Shown piece by piece: positions 26,067 to 35,612 of a DNA stretch of 52,787 nucleotides. The stretch comes from Candidatus Aquivivens invisus (GTDB lineage Bacteria > Omnitrophota > Gorgyraeia > Aquiviventales > Aquiviventaceae). The notes under the pieces are model-generated. The model worked only from the letters and a program-made list of their open reading frames with translations, was not told the origin of the DNA and did no database searches. Positions within the stretch are counted from its first letter, which is position 1; the number at the start of each line of letters is the position of its first letter. Made by a program: the position numbers and the translations under genes. The stretch lies in NCBI GenBank assembly GCA_001804415.1, contig MHGA01000040.1, positions 1 through 52,787 of the forward strand. Reading direction: 5' to 3'.

Positions 26067-27695
26067 TTATTGTTCGCTCGCGTCAAACCTGACTGGGAGG
26101 CTGAGAGAAGCCTTCCGCTGAGTGATTTCATTGACGACATCCGCCTGCAGTTTGGCGTCCTTCAATTGTGCTTCACGCCCGGTCACATCGAAGGTGGCCC
26201 GGAGCCCTTCGATCTGTCCCTTGGCCTGGGAGGTCAGCAGGCCGATGGCGGCTGCCTTGGCCGCTCGTTCCTGTGGGGTATCGCGTTTCGCCTCGTGAGC
26301 CGCGCCGGATTGACTCGTGGTACAGGACGTGCCTTTGGAGGCTTCGGCGGTGTGCGCGTCATCCGCGTAGTCGATACTGATGGCACTCAGCACCACCGCG
26401 GCGGCGTTGGTCGTAGCTTCTTTCGTCGCGTAGAATGGCTCGGTGTGGCAGGGCTTCAGGCGTTCTTTGCCAAGGCGCAGCACCGGGTTCTCCGGCACCC
26501 AGTTACGGCCCTGCACGTCGGTACCGCTGCTCAGGATGGAGGTCTCCAGCCGTGAGGGAAGACCGGCGGCCCGCAACACCTCCTCGCTCGCCAGTTTGGC
26601 TTTCGTCTCCACCGCACAAGGGTCATCCTCGCAGGCGCTCCGCAGCACAGCCCCCAGCTCCGACTTCACCCCGCCGCTGTTCGCCGAATCATAAAGCACT
26701 TGCGCCGGCGTTTTGGCACAGCACGAGGATCCATACGTCGCCGAACCAGGTTCTTCGGTGAACGGGTTGGCGCAGGTGCCGTGCTCGCCGAGGGTCAGAT
26801 CATCCCGTCGAACATCACCGGGCCGACAATCCGTGTCTGGCGGAGTGGGAAAGTAGAACCGATCCCAGTTCGTCCCGGGGCAACTCTCGCAGCAGATGGC
26901 CACCGCCGGCCTCGAGGTATCCCCAGTCGTCGGTGGTTGGAATGGAATGGACGAGGGATCGGCTGCGGACGGTGTCCCCGTCGGCGGAGGTCCCGCGCCG
27001 GTATCGCTCGGCGGGGGCCCACCGGTGGGCGGCTGGCTAGAAGGCCCCGGCACCCAGGAATCCGGGGGGCCTCCTGCAGAGTCACCGGTCGCCGGTCGAG
27101 AGGCATCGCCGCATTGTTCCTTACCGCAGCATCGCTGGAGATACTCATGAAGCCACTTGTTTCTCTGGCTGTCAATACTCACACTGAGGTTCTCTAACTC
27201 GCGCATCAGAGCGGCCCGCCGCGCTTGCAGGCGTTCGGCCTCTCTACGGACGTACGCATTGGCCTCACGGCCGTAGACCGCAGATTCCCCCTGACGATTT
27301 TCCCCACCCCAAGCCTCCATGCGCAGTTCAACAAGCTTCTCAAGCATGTAGTCCACATGCGGATCCCAGACTTCCTCTAACGGCAGCCGAGCCAGGTAGC
27401 TATAGAACCGGTCCCAATCACAGTTCGCGATGGCCTCATCTGCATTGTACCGTGCCACCAACTCCTCGAGCTCGGAGCGACGTCTTCTCAAAATATCATC
27501 GTACTGATCCAAGCTTGCCCCGAAGTCTTGTAACAGTTTAGCAGCCGTATAAGGAATCTTGTCAGGTGGCTCCCTTTCCCCCTCTCCTTGTGCCTCAGCC
27601 AATCCTCCATGACCCAGAGGGAGCAGTACAGGTTGAGAGGCGAGAGCGAAAGAGACGACCAACACCACGCGCCTAAAGCAGGAGACGTTCCTCAT
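26067..27695 (-). CDS. Secreted Cys-rich protein with helical and proline-rich regions, unknown function
   Basis: 542 residues from ATG 27695, chosen because it gives a signal peptide (VVLVVSFALASQPVLLPLG). Residues about 35-195 are charged and likely helical or coiled coil, with CDWDRFYSYL. A Pro/Gly/Ser/Thr-rich linker follows (about 205-265). The last half has many cysteines, often paired (AICCESC, SSCCAK, ACEDDPC), and a second WDRFY motif. An Ala-rich helical tail ends the protein. Cysteine pairs and an export signal suggest a disulfide-stabilised surface or periplasmic protein. No family is recognised. GC content is somewhat lower than that of the neighbours. Confidence 0.65.
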   Translation of the reverse strand: MRNVSCFRRVVLVVSFALASQPVLLPLGHGGLAEAQGEGEREPPDKIPYTAAKLLQDFGASLDQYDDILRRRRSELEELVARYNADEAIANCDWDRFYSYLARLPLEEVWDPHVDYMLEKLVELRMEAWGGENRQGESAVYGREANAYVRREAERLQARRAALMRELENLSVSIDSQRNKWLHEYLQRCCGKEQCGDASRPATGDSAGGPPDSWVPGPSSQPPTGGPPPSDTGAGPPPTGTPSAADPSSIPFQPPTTGDTSRPAVAICCESCPGTNWDRFYFPTPPDTDCRPGDVRRDDLTLGEHGTCANPFTEEPGSATYGSSCCAKTPAQVLYDSANSGGVKSELGAVLRSACEDDPCAVETKAKLASEEVLRAAGLPSRLETSILSSGTDVQGRNWVPENPVLRLGKERLKPCHTEPFYATKEATTNAAAVVLSAISIDYADDAHTAEASKGTSCTTSQSGAAHEAKRDTPQERAAKAAAIGLLTSQAKGQIEGLRATFDVTGREAQLKDAKLQADVVNEITQRKASLSLPVRFDASEQ

Positions 27696-27831
27696 GGCAT
27701 CACGCTTCCCAACAGCAACGCCGAGCCGCAACGCCATCATGATCTTGCAGCAGCCTGGTAAGCCTGCCGTAGGCGAAGGGCGACGATGAGGATACGGGGC
27801 ACGCGAGCCAATACCGCGTGTGTTTGTGGGT

Positions 27832-28509
27832 TCATGGGCCCAGATAGGTGGCACCGGCTGCGATCTTGGTATGCTTGGGAACAAACACGCCGGCACCGAC
27901 GACTGCGCGCTCGCCTACGTCCACCCCGGGCAGGACGATGGCATTCAACCCAATGATCGCGTTGCGACCGATGCGGACTTTCTTGAGAATCAATCCCTTG
28001 GATTCGAAGGAGTGCGCGATGACCGTGGCGTGTCCCCCGATCACAGCATGATCCCCTATCTCGAGGAGGGAAAGGTCTGCGCAATACTTTGAATTGATCT
28101 GCACGTTCAACCCCAGCTTGGCTCCCATGAGACGATAGAAGAGCGCGGCGAAGGGGGTCATCAGCAGAAAATCCCCGAAGACGCTCCAGACGATAAACTG
28201 CAGGGCATTGGAGATATACCAGCGGAGCATGCCGAACGAGGCGAGCGGGTATTCCCCTTCCCTCAGGTCGAGACGAAACACCAATCGGAGCAAGGCCGCA
28301 AGCACCATCAGGCTGAATCCGAAGATGAAGTAGCCCGTCCCAGCCGCGAGGCAGACCCACAGTGTCTGATACCACATCGGCTGGCTGGCCGTGTGGTGCC
28401 ACACGGCCTGGCACAACAAGACGGCGGGAGTGAGCGCCAACCCCAGAACGACGGCGCCGACCACGTAGAGCGTCAACGCAAGCGCCACGCGGATGGCGGT
28501 CAACAGCAT
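27832..28509 (-). CDS. Membrane-anchored hexapeptide-repeat (left-handed beta-helix) transferase
   Basis: 225 residues. Three or four N-terminal hydrophobic segments reach residue about 125. The C-terminal 100 residues show the hexapeptide pattern (IGDHAVIGGHATVIAH, IGRNAIIGLNAIVLPGVDVG, VGAGVFVPKHTKI) of LbH acyltransferases. It resembles the C-terminal part of Pls/NRPS-terminal membrane proteins with LbH domains. The probable role is acyl transfer to an envelope molecule; substrate unknown. A hairpin-containing leader precedes it (28530-28612). Confidence 0.78.
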   Translation of the reverse strand: MLLTAIRVALALTLYVVGAVVLGLALTPAVLLCQAVWHHTASQPMWYQTLWVCLAAGTGYFIFGFSLMVLAALLRLVFRLDLREGEYPLASFGMLRWYISNALQFIVWSVFGDFLLMTPFAALFYRLMGAKLGLNVQINSKYCADLSLLEIGDHAVIGGHATVIAHSFESKGLILKKVRIGRNAIIGLNAIVLPGVDVGERAVVGAGVFVPKHTKIAAGATYLGP

Positions 28510-28519
28510 CGTGGGGATC

Positions 28520-28555
28520 TAATAATAAACAGCGTCCAGAGTTCTCTGGACGCTG
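28520..28555 (-). terminator. Leader hairpin, possible attenuator of the hexapeptide transferase gene
   Basis: CAGCGTCCAGAG (28530-28541) pairs perfectly with 28544-28555. On the minus strand the stem is followed by TTTATTATTA, then the gene starts 11 bases later. A smaller CCTCT/AGAGG stem lies upstream, and a TACAAT -10-like box near 28600. A terminator in front of its own gene suggests attenuation. Confidence 0.45.
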
Positions 28556-28624
28556 CCTGTGCGCCTCTCACGGCTTGCAGAGGTCTCATGAAATTAATTG
28601 TACTACAACCAGTTAAAGAAAGAC

Positions 28625-28640
28625 ACGGGAGCGACGGGAC
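28625..28640. repeat. 16-bp direct repeat of the tRNA-Asp 3' end
   Basis: ACGGGAGCGACGGGAC is identical to 31124-31139, which is the 3' end of the tRNA-Asp gene plus one base, in the same orientation. The pair brackets the ABC-F and second csp genes. It could be an old attachment site; no integrase lies between. Confidence 0.45.
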
Positions 28641-28663
28641 GATGCTAGAACGCTTACCGAAGC

Positions 28664-28707
28664 CCCCATGGACGGCAATTTTAGCAGGTTCCTAGCGGAG
28701 TTTCGAG
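28664..28707. repeat. 44-bp dispersed repeat, copy 2
   Basis: Intergenic copy of the repeat at 16571-16614. The core CAGG-TT-CCT(A) of this copy is slightly different from the CAGGTTCCTG of copy 1. Confidence 0.7.
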
Positions 28708-28755
28708 CGTAGTGTCGATCATCCGCACTGGACGGCGGAAGCGGCATCTCCTGCC

Positions 28756-28784
28756 TTGACGAGCCGGCCGGGCAACCGTAAGCT
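28756..28784 (+). promoter_or_regulatory. Candidate ABC-F promoter
   Basis: TTGACG (28756-28761), 17-base spacer, TAAGCT (28779-28784). The predicted transcript start is only a few bases before ATG 28794 and no ribosome site is visible, so the message may be nearly leaderless. Confidence 0.4.
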
Positions 28785-28793
28785 AGCGCTTCC

Positions 28794-30587
28794 ATGTCCG
28801 CCACCCTCCAGCTCAAAGCGATTCACAAGCGGTTCGGCCCGCGCGTCATCTTCAACGATGCCAGTGTCACGCTGGATTCCGGGAAGAAGACTGGTTTCAT
28901 CGGCCGCAATGGCGCGGGCAAGTCCACGCTGTGCAAGATCATCACCGGCCACGACACCGCCGACTCAGGCGAGGTCGTCCAGAGCGCCGACCTGCGCCTC
29001 AGCTACCTGGAACAGCATGACCTGTTCACGCCGGAAGAAACCGTGGTGGAGTTCCTGACGCGCCACACCGGCCAGGAGGCCTGGCGCTGCGGCAAGGTCG
29101 CCAGCCGGTTCCAGCTGAAGCATGCCCTGCTCGACACCCGCGTCAAGAACCTGTCCGGCGGCTACCAGACCCGCGTCAAGCTGACGTCCATGCTCCTGCG
29201 CGACCCGAACTTCCTGATCCTGGATGAGCCGTCCAACTACCTGGACCTCAAAACCCTCATCTTGCTGGAAGAGTTCTTGGAGGACTTCGACGGCGGCTTC
29301 CTGATCGTCTCCCATGACCGGGAGTTTTTGAAGAAGACGTGCGACCACACGCTGGAGGCCGAAGGCGGCCGGCTCATGCTCTATCCCGGCACCGTCGAGG
29401 AGTACCTGACCTTCAAAGCCGAACAGCACGCCCAGGCCATCAGCTACAACCAAACCGTCGAGAGCAAGCGCAAGCAGCTCCAGGCCTTCGTCGACCGCTT
29501 CCACGCCAAAGCCTCGAAGGCGGCTCAAGCGCGCTCCAAGATGAAGCAGATCGAGAAGCTCAAGACGATCGGCCTGGCCGAAGCGCAGTCGAACGTCCAG
29601 ATCAGGATCCCCGCCGTTCAGCGCCGCCAGGGTCCTGCCTTCACCTGCGAGGGCCTCGCCATCGGCTATCCGGAGAAGCTCGTCGCCCAGGACATCCGGA
29701 TCGAAATCGACCACGGCACCCACGTGGCGGTGCTGGGCGATAACGGCCAGGGCAAAACCACGCTCCTGCGGACGCTCGCCGAGGACTTGGCCCCCAGGGG
29801 TGGCGCGTTCAAGTGGGGCTTCGGCTGCGACATCGCCTACTACGCCCAGCACGTGGCAGCCGGCTTGAATCCGGAAGACAGCGTCTTCACCCACCTGGAG
29901 CGCCACGCGGCCCACGCGGTCACCCGGCAGGAACTGCTGGCCATGGCCGGCTCGTTCCTCTTCAAGGGCAACGACATCAAAAAGCCGGTCTCCGTGCTCA
30001 GCGGGGGCGAGTGCGCACGCCTGTGCCTGGCCGGCCTGCTGCTGATGAAGCGCTCCGTGCTCCTGCTGGATGAGCCCACGAACCACTTGGATTTTGAAAC
30101 GGTCGAAGCACTCGGCGCGGCCCTGCGCCAGTTCCCCGGCACCGTGATGTTCATCAGCCACGACCGGACGTTCGTGAACCTGGTGGCCACGCAGATCGTC
30201 GAGGTCAACAACGGCGCCGTCATCCACTATCCCGGCAGTTACGCGGAGTACGTCTACCGGCTGGAGACACAAGTCCGGCAGGAGCTGGAGGCGGAGGAAG
30301 GGAGCCGCGAGGAGCCGGCCCCAAAAGCCAAGGGGCCGTCAGAGTACCACCTGCGCAAACAACGCGAGTCCGCCAAGCGCAAGCTCGCCGGCCAGATCAG
30401 GCGGTGTGAGGAGCAACAGGCGGCCTACCGGCAGGAAAAAGAGTCGCTCGAAGCGGAGCTAGCGGCCGATCCCGCCAGGTGGAGCCGAGAGCTTACCGAC
30501 CGCTGCGCCGCGCTGGCGGCGCTCATTCAGGAAGAAGAGCGCCGCTGGCTCCAGCTCACCGAAGAGTTGGAACGCTTGCCCCGTTAG
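28794..30587 (+). CDS. ABC-F family ATPase (EttA/Uup-like)
   Basis: 597 residues with two ATP-binding cassettes and no membrane segments. The first has Walker A GRNGAGKST, signature LSGGYQTRVKL and Walker B LILDEPSNYLD; the second has GDNGQGKTT, LSGGECARLCL and LLLDEPTNHLD. The linker region with RFHAKASKAAQARSKMKQ matches the ABC-F P-site tRNA interaction motif. A charged coiled-coil tail (SAKRKLAGQIRRCEEQQAAY) resembles Uup. Such proteins act on stalled ribosomes. It stands alone between the tRNA-derived repeat and the second csp gene. Confidence 0.93.
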   Translation: MSATLQLKAIHKRFGPRVIFNDASVTLDSGKKTGFIGRNGAGKSTLCKIITGHDTADSGEVVQSADLRLSYLEQHDLFTPEETVVEFLTRHTGQEAWRCGKVASRFQLKHALLDTRVKNLSGGYQTRVKLTSMLLRDPNFLILDEPSNYLDLKTLILLEEFLEDFDGGFLIVSHDREFLKKTCDHTLEAEGGRLMLYPGTVEEYLTFKAEQHAQAISYNQTVESKRKQLQAFVDRFHAKASKAAQARSKMKQIEKLKTIGLAEAQSNVQIRIPAVQRRQGPAFTCEGLAIGYPEKLVAQDIRIEIDHGTHVAVLGDNGQGKTTLLRTLAEDLAPRGGAFKWGFGCDIAYYAQHVAAGLNPEDSVFTHLERHAAHAVTRQELLAMAGSFLFKGNDIKKPVSVLSGGECARLCLAGLLLMKRSVLLLDEPTNHLDFETVEALGAALRQFPGTVMFISHDRTFVNLVATQIVEVNNGAVIHYPGSYAEYVYRLETQVRQELEAEEGSREEPAPKAKGPSEYHLRKQRESAKRKLAGQIRRCEEQQAAYRQEKESLEAELAADPARWSRELTDRCAALAALIQEEERRWLQLTEELERLPR

Positions 30588-30617
30588 TCTGCGCTGACGC
30601 CTTCAGGAACGCCGAGC

Positions 30618-30824
30618 TCACGCGCCTTTCACGACGTTCGATGCCTGCGGACCCTTCGGGCCGCTGGTCACCTCAAACGCCACCTTCTCGCCTTCCTTGA
30701 GCGACTTGAACCCCTCGCCCTGGATCGATGAATGGTGGACGAACACGTCCTTCGAGCCGTCTTCCGGGGTAATGAACCCGTAGCCCTTCTCGTCGCTGAA
30801 CCATTTCACGGTGCCTGATGCCAT
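30618..30824 (-). CDS. Cold-shock domain protein (CspA family), second copy
   Basis: 68 residues, complete cold-shock domain with KGYGFITP and VFVHHSSI. It differs from the copy at 14220 at about ten positions. A GGGGG stretch upstream is a weak ribosome site. Its 120-base leader contains a terminator closely similar to that of infA, so both genes probably share one regulatory mechanism. It converges with the ABC-F gene, 30 bases away. Confidence 0.96.
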   Translation of the reverse strand: MASGTVKWFSDEKGYGFITPEDGSKDVFVHHSSIQGEGFKSLKEGEKVAFEVTSGPKGPQASNVVKGA

Positions 30825-30884
30825 CTGTCTGTCACCCCCTTCCCCTGTGTGTGCTCGCTGCGCGAGCGCGTGACCTCATGGACG

Positions 30885-30950
30885 AAAAAAGCCGCAGAGC
30901 ATCTCGCAGCTCCACGGCTTCCCTTAAGCAGGTGAACGCTGTCAAATACC
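30885..30950 (-). promoter_or_regulatory. Leader terminator/attenuator of the second csp gene
   Basis: GCCGTGGAGC (30909-30918 on minus) pairs with GCTCTGCGGC (30891-30900) around an 8-base loop and is followed by six T. A 65-base RNA would end 60 bases before the csp start. Sequence and layout match the infA leader from the -35 box to the T-run. Upstream CAGC can pair with GCTG of the left arm, an alternative fold. Confidence 0.65.
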
Positions 30951-30955
30951 GAACC

Positions 30956-30984
30956 AGCCTACGCTACCGGCTGCGGATTGTCAA
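30956..30984 (-). promoter_or_regulatory. Promoter of the second csp gene
   Basis: TTGACA (30979-30984), 17-base spacer, TAGGCT (30956-30961) on the minus strand, embedded in the same ATTCTGATTGAC context as the infA promoter. Confidence 0.6.
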
Positions 30985-31030
30985 TCAGAATGGCCGAGCT
31001 GGCGCGCCTGAACGCAACTCGACAGTCGAA

Positions 31031-31067
31031 AAACAGAAAGCCGTTATCCCGAAAGGGATAACGGCTT
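31031..31067 (-). terminator. Terminator of the tRNA operon
   Basis: A perfect 13-bp stem (AAGCCGTTATCCC) with a GAAA/TTTC tetraloop at 31038-31067. On the minus strand it is followed by TCTGTTTTT. It lies 57 bases after the tRNA-Asp 3' end. Confidence 0.85.
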
Positions 31068-31124
31068 CCGTGAATGGCATTCTAGGGACACCATAAAATC
31101 CCATGAAGGGTTTTTGATGAAAAA

Positions 31125-31198
31125 CGGGAGCGACGGGACTCGAACCCGCGACCTGCTGATTGACAATCAGCCGCTCTATCCGACTGAGCTACGCCCCC
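31125..31198 (-). tRNA. tRNA-Asp (GTC)
   Basis: 74 bases, complete cloverleaf: acceptor GGGGGCG/CGCTCCC with one G-T pair, D arm GCTC/GAGC, anticodon arm GCTGA-TTGTCAA-TCAGC (GTC), five-base variable loop, T arm with TTCGAGT, discriminator G as expected for Asp. CCA is not encoded. Confidence 0.97.
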
Positions 31199-31206
31199 AT
31201 TGAGAC

Positions 31207-31234
31207 TGTGTAATGTGTTATGTGCGATGTGTGA
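31207..31234. repeat. Heptamer array between tRNA genes (4 units TGTGNNA)
   Basis: TGTGTAA, TGTGTTA, TGTGCGA and TGTGTGA in exact 7-base phase, between tRNA-Asp and tRNA-Val. Confidence 0.75.
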
Positions 31235-31253
31235 TGCTCTTTGCCTAAGACAA

Positions 31254-31326
31254 TGGGCGGTGGAGGATTTGAACCCCCGGCCCCGTGGATGTAAGCCACG
31301 TGCTCTAACCGCTGAGCTAACCGCCC
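31254..31326 (-). tRNA. tRNA-Val (TAC)
   Basis: 73 bases: acceptor GGGCGGT/ACCGCCC, D arm GCTC/GAGC, anticodon arm CGTGG-CTTACAT-CCACG (TAC), T arm GGGGG-TTCAAAT-CCTCC, discriminator A. CCA is not encoded. It is the first gene of the tRNA pair. Confidence 0.97.
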
Positions 31327-31371
31327 GTGCCTCTACATTACACAAAACCGGGCGGCGCTGCCAAGCACGAT

Positions 31372-31400
31372 ATTATACCGACGAGGGCGGACGTCGTCAC
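31372..31400 (-). promoter_or_regulatory. Promoter of the tRNA operon
   Basis: GTGACG (31395-31400), 17-base spacer and a perfect TATAAT (31372-31377) on the minus strand, about 45 bases before tRNA-Val. Confidence 0.75.
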
Positions 31401-31402
31401 CC

Positions 31403-32842
31403 TCAGTACACGCCCGGAACCATGACGGCGGAGGGCATCAAGGGAAGCTGGATGAGCACCAGGAACAACGCGACGAGCATGGTGGAGATGGCGACGATGA
31501 GCCCGGGCTTGAGCCATTGCTGGAAGGTGATCGTCCCGAGTTCCCGGCGTTCCAGCACGCCGGCCGCGACGATGTTCGCGGTGGATCCGATCAGGGTGGC
31601 GTTGCCGCCCAGCGTCCCGCCCATCAGCATGGCCCACCACAAGGGAAACGTCTGGAGCCCGGCGTTGGCCACGTCGCCCACGATCGGGACGAACGTCGCC
31701 ACGGCCAGCACGTTGTCCATGATCGAGGTCAAGAGCCAGGAGCTCCACGCGAAGAGCGACGTGAGCACCGGGATGCTGCCGCCGGACAGCGCGATGATTC
31801 GCGTGGCGATGACGCTGGTCACGCCAGTCTGCTTGAGCGTCCCCACCGAGGCGAACAGCAGGATGAAGAACGTCAGCGTCCACCAATCCACCCGTTTTTC
31901 CACCAGGGCGCGCGCCTTCTCGCCGCTGATCGCCAAGGCGATGCCGGCCCCAAGAAGCGCCACCCCGAGCAGCATGGTGTTCTTCGGCAGATGGAGCCAG
32001 TGCTCAAGGGGGTGATGCAAGATCAAGCCGAGGATCACGCCGGCGAACAGCCAGCCCGCGAGACGCACGCCTGCCTTGGTAGCATGCTCAGCCTCAGCCA
32101 GATGTTCCAGTGTTCGTTCGCCACGGCGTCCCGCCAGAACCTCTTTCAAGCGCTTGATATCTCGGTTGAACAGCCTCAGACACACGAAGATGGTCAGCGC
32201 CAGGCACACGATGGAGATGGGGGTCGCCCATCGGATGAAGTCGAGAAACGTCAGGCCGCTGCGCAGCGCGATGATCACCCCGACCGGATTGCCGACGACG
32301 GTCGCGCTGGAGCCGATGTTGGTGGTGAAGACGAGCATCAGGATGTAGGGGATCGGGTTGAGCTTGGAGCGGCCGAGCAGGTTGAGCATCGCCGCGACGA
32401 TAAAGAGGATCGAGGTCACCTCATCGACGAGCGCGGCGGAGATCGCGGCCAGCGTCATCATGACGATCATGATGCGCTTGGGGTGCGGGCCGACAAGCAG
32501 CAGGAGGCGATCGATCACGACTTCGAAAAAATGCTTCTCCTCGAGGAAGCCGATGACGGTCATCATCGCGATCAGGAAGAGGATGATGTCCAGCCCGGCG
32601 AACTCGATGAGGTGCGGCACGTCCAGCAGCCCCGTGACCAGCAACAGCGAGATGCCGATGCACGCGAAGGCCAGGCGGTACTGCCAGAAGAAGATCGCCC
32701 CGTAGAGCACCACACAGAATCCGCCCAGCGCCAGGGTCTGCTGCGGGCTCAGACCTATCCTGGCGAACACCAGCGGCGTCAGGACGACACCGAGGACGTA
32801 CCAGATCCAGTCGCGCTTGGTAAAGATCAGATCGCCAATCAT
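31403..32842 (-). CDS. ArsB/NhaD-type (ion transporter superfamily) membrane transporter
   Basis: 479 residues from ATG 32842 (MIGDLIFTKRDWIWY); the longer upstream start is made of heptamer repeat. About twelve membrane segments form two homologous halves: LVDEVTSILFIVAAML and NIGSSATVVGNPVGVII in the first, IMDNVLAVATFVPIVGD and GGTLGGNATLIGSTANIVAAG in the second. These are the hairpin motifs of ArsB/NhaD/SLC13-like carriers. Substrate could be Na+/H+ exchange, arsenite or an organic anion; the sequence alone does not decide. It follows atpC after an inverted pair of heptamer arrays. Confidence 0.85.
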   Translation of the reverse strand: MIGDLIFTKRDWIWYVLGVVLTPLVFARIGLSPQQTLALGGFCVVLYGAIFFWQYRLAFACIGISLLLVTGLLDVPHLIEFAGLDIILFLIAMMTVIGFLEEKHFFEVVIDRLLLLVGPHPKRIMIVMMTLAAISAALVDEVTSILFIVAAMLNLLGRSKLNPIPYILMLVFTTNIGSSATVVGNPVGVIIALRSGLTFLDFIRWATPISIVCLALTIFVCLRLFNRDIKRLKEVLAGRRGERTLEHLAEAEHATKAGVRLAGWLFAGVILGLILHHPLEHWLHLPKNTMLLGVALLGAGIALAISGEKARALVEKRVDWWTLTFFILLFASVGTLKQTGVTSVIATRIIALSGGSIPVLTSLFAWSSWLLTSIMDNVLAVATFVPIVGDVANAGLQTFPLWWAMLMGGTLGGNATLIGSTANIVAAGVLERRELGTITFQQWLKPGLIVAISTMLVALFLVLIQLPLMPSAVMVPGVY

Positions 32843-32863
32843 TCGGCTGACATCCGGATGGCT

Positions 32864-32935
32864 AGTCCATAGTCCATAGACCATAGTCCACAGCCAACAG
32901 CTTTTTGCTATGGACTATCGACTCTCGACTATGGA
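32864..32935. repeat. Inverted pair of heptamer arrays between atpC and transporter gene
   Basis: Four AGTCCAT-type units (32864-32891), 16 bases, then four CTATGGA-type units (32908-32935), which are the reverse complement of the first set. Together they can form a long imperfect hairpin with a small A/T-rich loop, possibly ending the atp transcript. Confidence 0.75.
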
Positions 32936-34656
<1,721 letters not shown>

Positions 34657-34677
34657 TCAACCGAGATTTCTGTAAGC

Positions 34678-34737
34678 AGCACACAGCACACAGAAATGGC
34701 GCGACATAGGTTGATTCTGTTTGCTGTGTGCTGTGTG
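34678..34737. repeat. Inverted heptamer arrays in the atpG-atpD gap
   Basis: Two AGCACAC units (34678-34691) and three CTGTGTG-type units (34717-34737) are reverse complements and can pair. The second array directly abuts the atpG stop. Confidence 0.75.
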
Positions 34738-34739
34738 CT

Positions 34740-35600
34740 TCATTTGAGGGCTTCGACGGTGCCCACGATTTCCGACAGTTCCTTGGTGATCGTCGCCTGG
34801 CGAAGCGTGTTGCGCTGCAAGGTGAGCGCGTCGAGCAGCTCTTGGGCGTTGTCGGTGGCGTTCTTCATGGCGATCATGCGCGCCCCGTGCTCGGAGGTGA
34901 ACGCCTCCAGCAAGGCGAGGCGGAACGTGGCGATCGCCCATCTCGGCAGCAGCTCCTCAAACACCCGCTCCACCCTCGGCTCAAAGATATACTCTTGCTG
35001 ATTGCTGATTGCTGATTGCTGATTGCTGAATTGGATGGGCAGCCACTGGATGACCGTTGGCTTGGAGACCGTCGTCGACACGAACCTCGCGTAGAGCACG
35101 CGCACCGAACTCAACCCGCCCGCCAAAAATTGCTCCATGAGGGCGCGGCCGATGGCGTCGATCTTCTGAATGTCCGGGCGGCCCGCCATGTCGAGGTGGG
35201 CCTGGCGTGACTGATACCCGCGTGGGGCGAAGTACCGATGCCCGCGCTTGCCGATGAAGACGATCTGGGTCCGGCGGGCGGTGTCTTTGCGCAATTCGCT
35301 TTCAGCCAGTTGGATCAAGTGGGTGTTGTACGACCCGGCCAAGCCGGTGTCCGAGGTCACCAGGACCAGCGCCCCGGGCTCGGGCTCGTGATGCGCGAAG
35401 AGCGGGTGCTTCATGGCCGGCGCGGCGACTAAGACGCGCTGCAAGAGGCCGTCGAGAAACGAGAGCACCTGCCGTCCTTGCAGCAGGCGTCCCTGCGCGC
35501 GCTTGAACTTCGAGGCGGAGACCAGCTGCATCGCGCGCATGATCTGCTTGGTGCTTTGGATGCTGCGGATCCGCCGCCGGATCAGTCGCAAGGACGCCAT
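34740..35600 (-). CDS. atpG: F-type ATP synthase gamma subunit
   Basis: 286 residues. The N-terminal helix RLIRRRIRSIQSTKQIMRAM and the C-terminal helix MKNATDNAQELLDALTLQRN form the central rotor shaft, and both are intact. Residues about 191-203 (NQQSAISNQQ) are encoded by a heptamer array inserted in frame in the globular part, just before the conserved EPRVERVFEELLP. The insertion lies away from the shaft, so function is probably kept. Confidence 0.97.
   Translation of the reverse strand: MASLRLIRRRIRSIQSTKQIMRAMQLVSASKFKRAQGRLLQGRQVLSFLDGLLQRVLVAAPAMKHPLFAHHEPEPGALVLVTSDTGLAGSYNTHLIQLAESELRKDTARRTQIVFIGKRGHRYFAPRGYQSRQAHLDMAGRPDIQKIDAIGRALMEQFLAGGLSSVRVLYARFVSTTVSKPTVIQWLPIQFSNQQSAISNQQEYIFEPRVERVFEELLPRWAIATFRLALLEAFTSEHGARMIAMKNATDNAQELLDALTLQRNTLRQATITKELSEIVGTVEALK
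34995..35029. repeat. Heptamer array inside atpG (5 perfect TTGCTGA units)
   Basis: Five identical 7-bp units, translated on the minus strand as a Ser/Asn/Gln/Ala/Ile repeat. The same heptamer recurs at 37154 and in carB at 51174-51241. Confidence 0.9.
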
Positions 35601-35612
35601 GTTCGGTGACGC

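Larger units (their letters stand above)
28510..28793. other. Divergent intergenic region between hexapeptide transferase and ABC-F genes
   Basis: 284 bases without a gene. It holds a terminator-like hairpin facing the minus strand, a 16-bp copy of the tRNA-Asp 3' end, copy 2 of the 44-bp dispersed repeat, and a candidate ABC-F promoter. Confidence 0.6.
30825..31124. other. Leader region of the second csp gene and tRNA terminator
   Basis: 300 bases with no protein gene. From left to right: a GC-rich hairpin near 30853-30870 (CTCGCTGCGCGAG), the leader terminator, the csp promoter, the tRNA operon terminator, and a second weak hairpin with T-run at about 31095-31115. Confidence 0.7.

Noticed and set aside
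28625-31139. A complete genomic island between the tRNA-Asp repeats
   Set aside because: Only an ABC-F gene and a csp gene lie between, with no integrase or mobility gene. The csp leader shares its design with chromosomal infA, so recent import of the whole segment is not supported.
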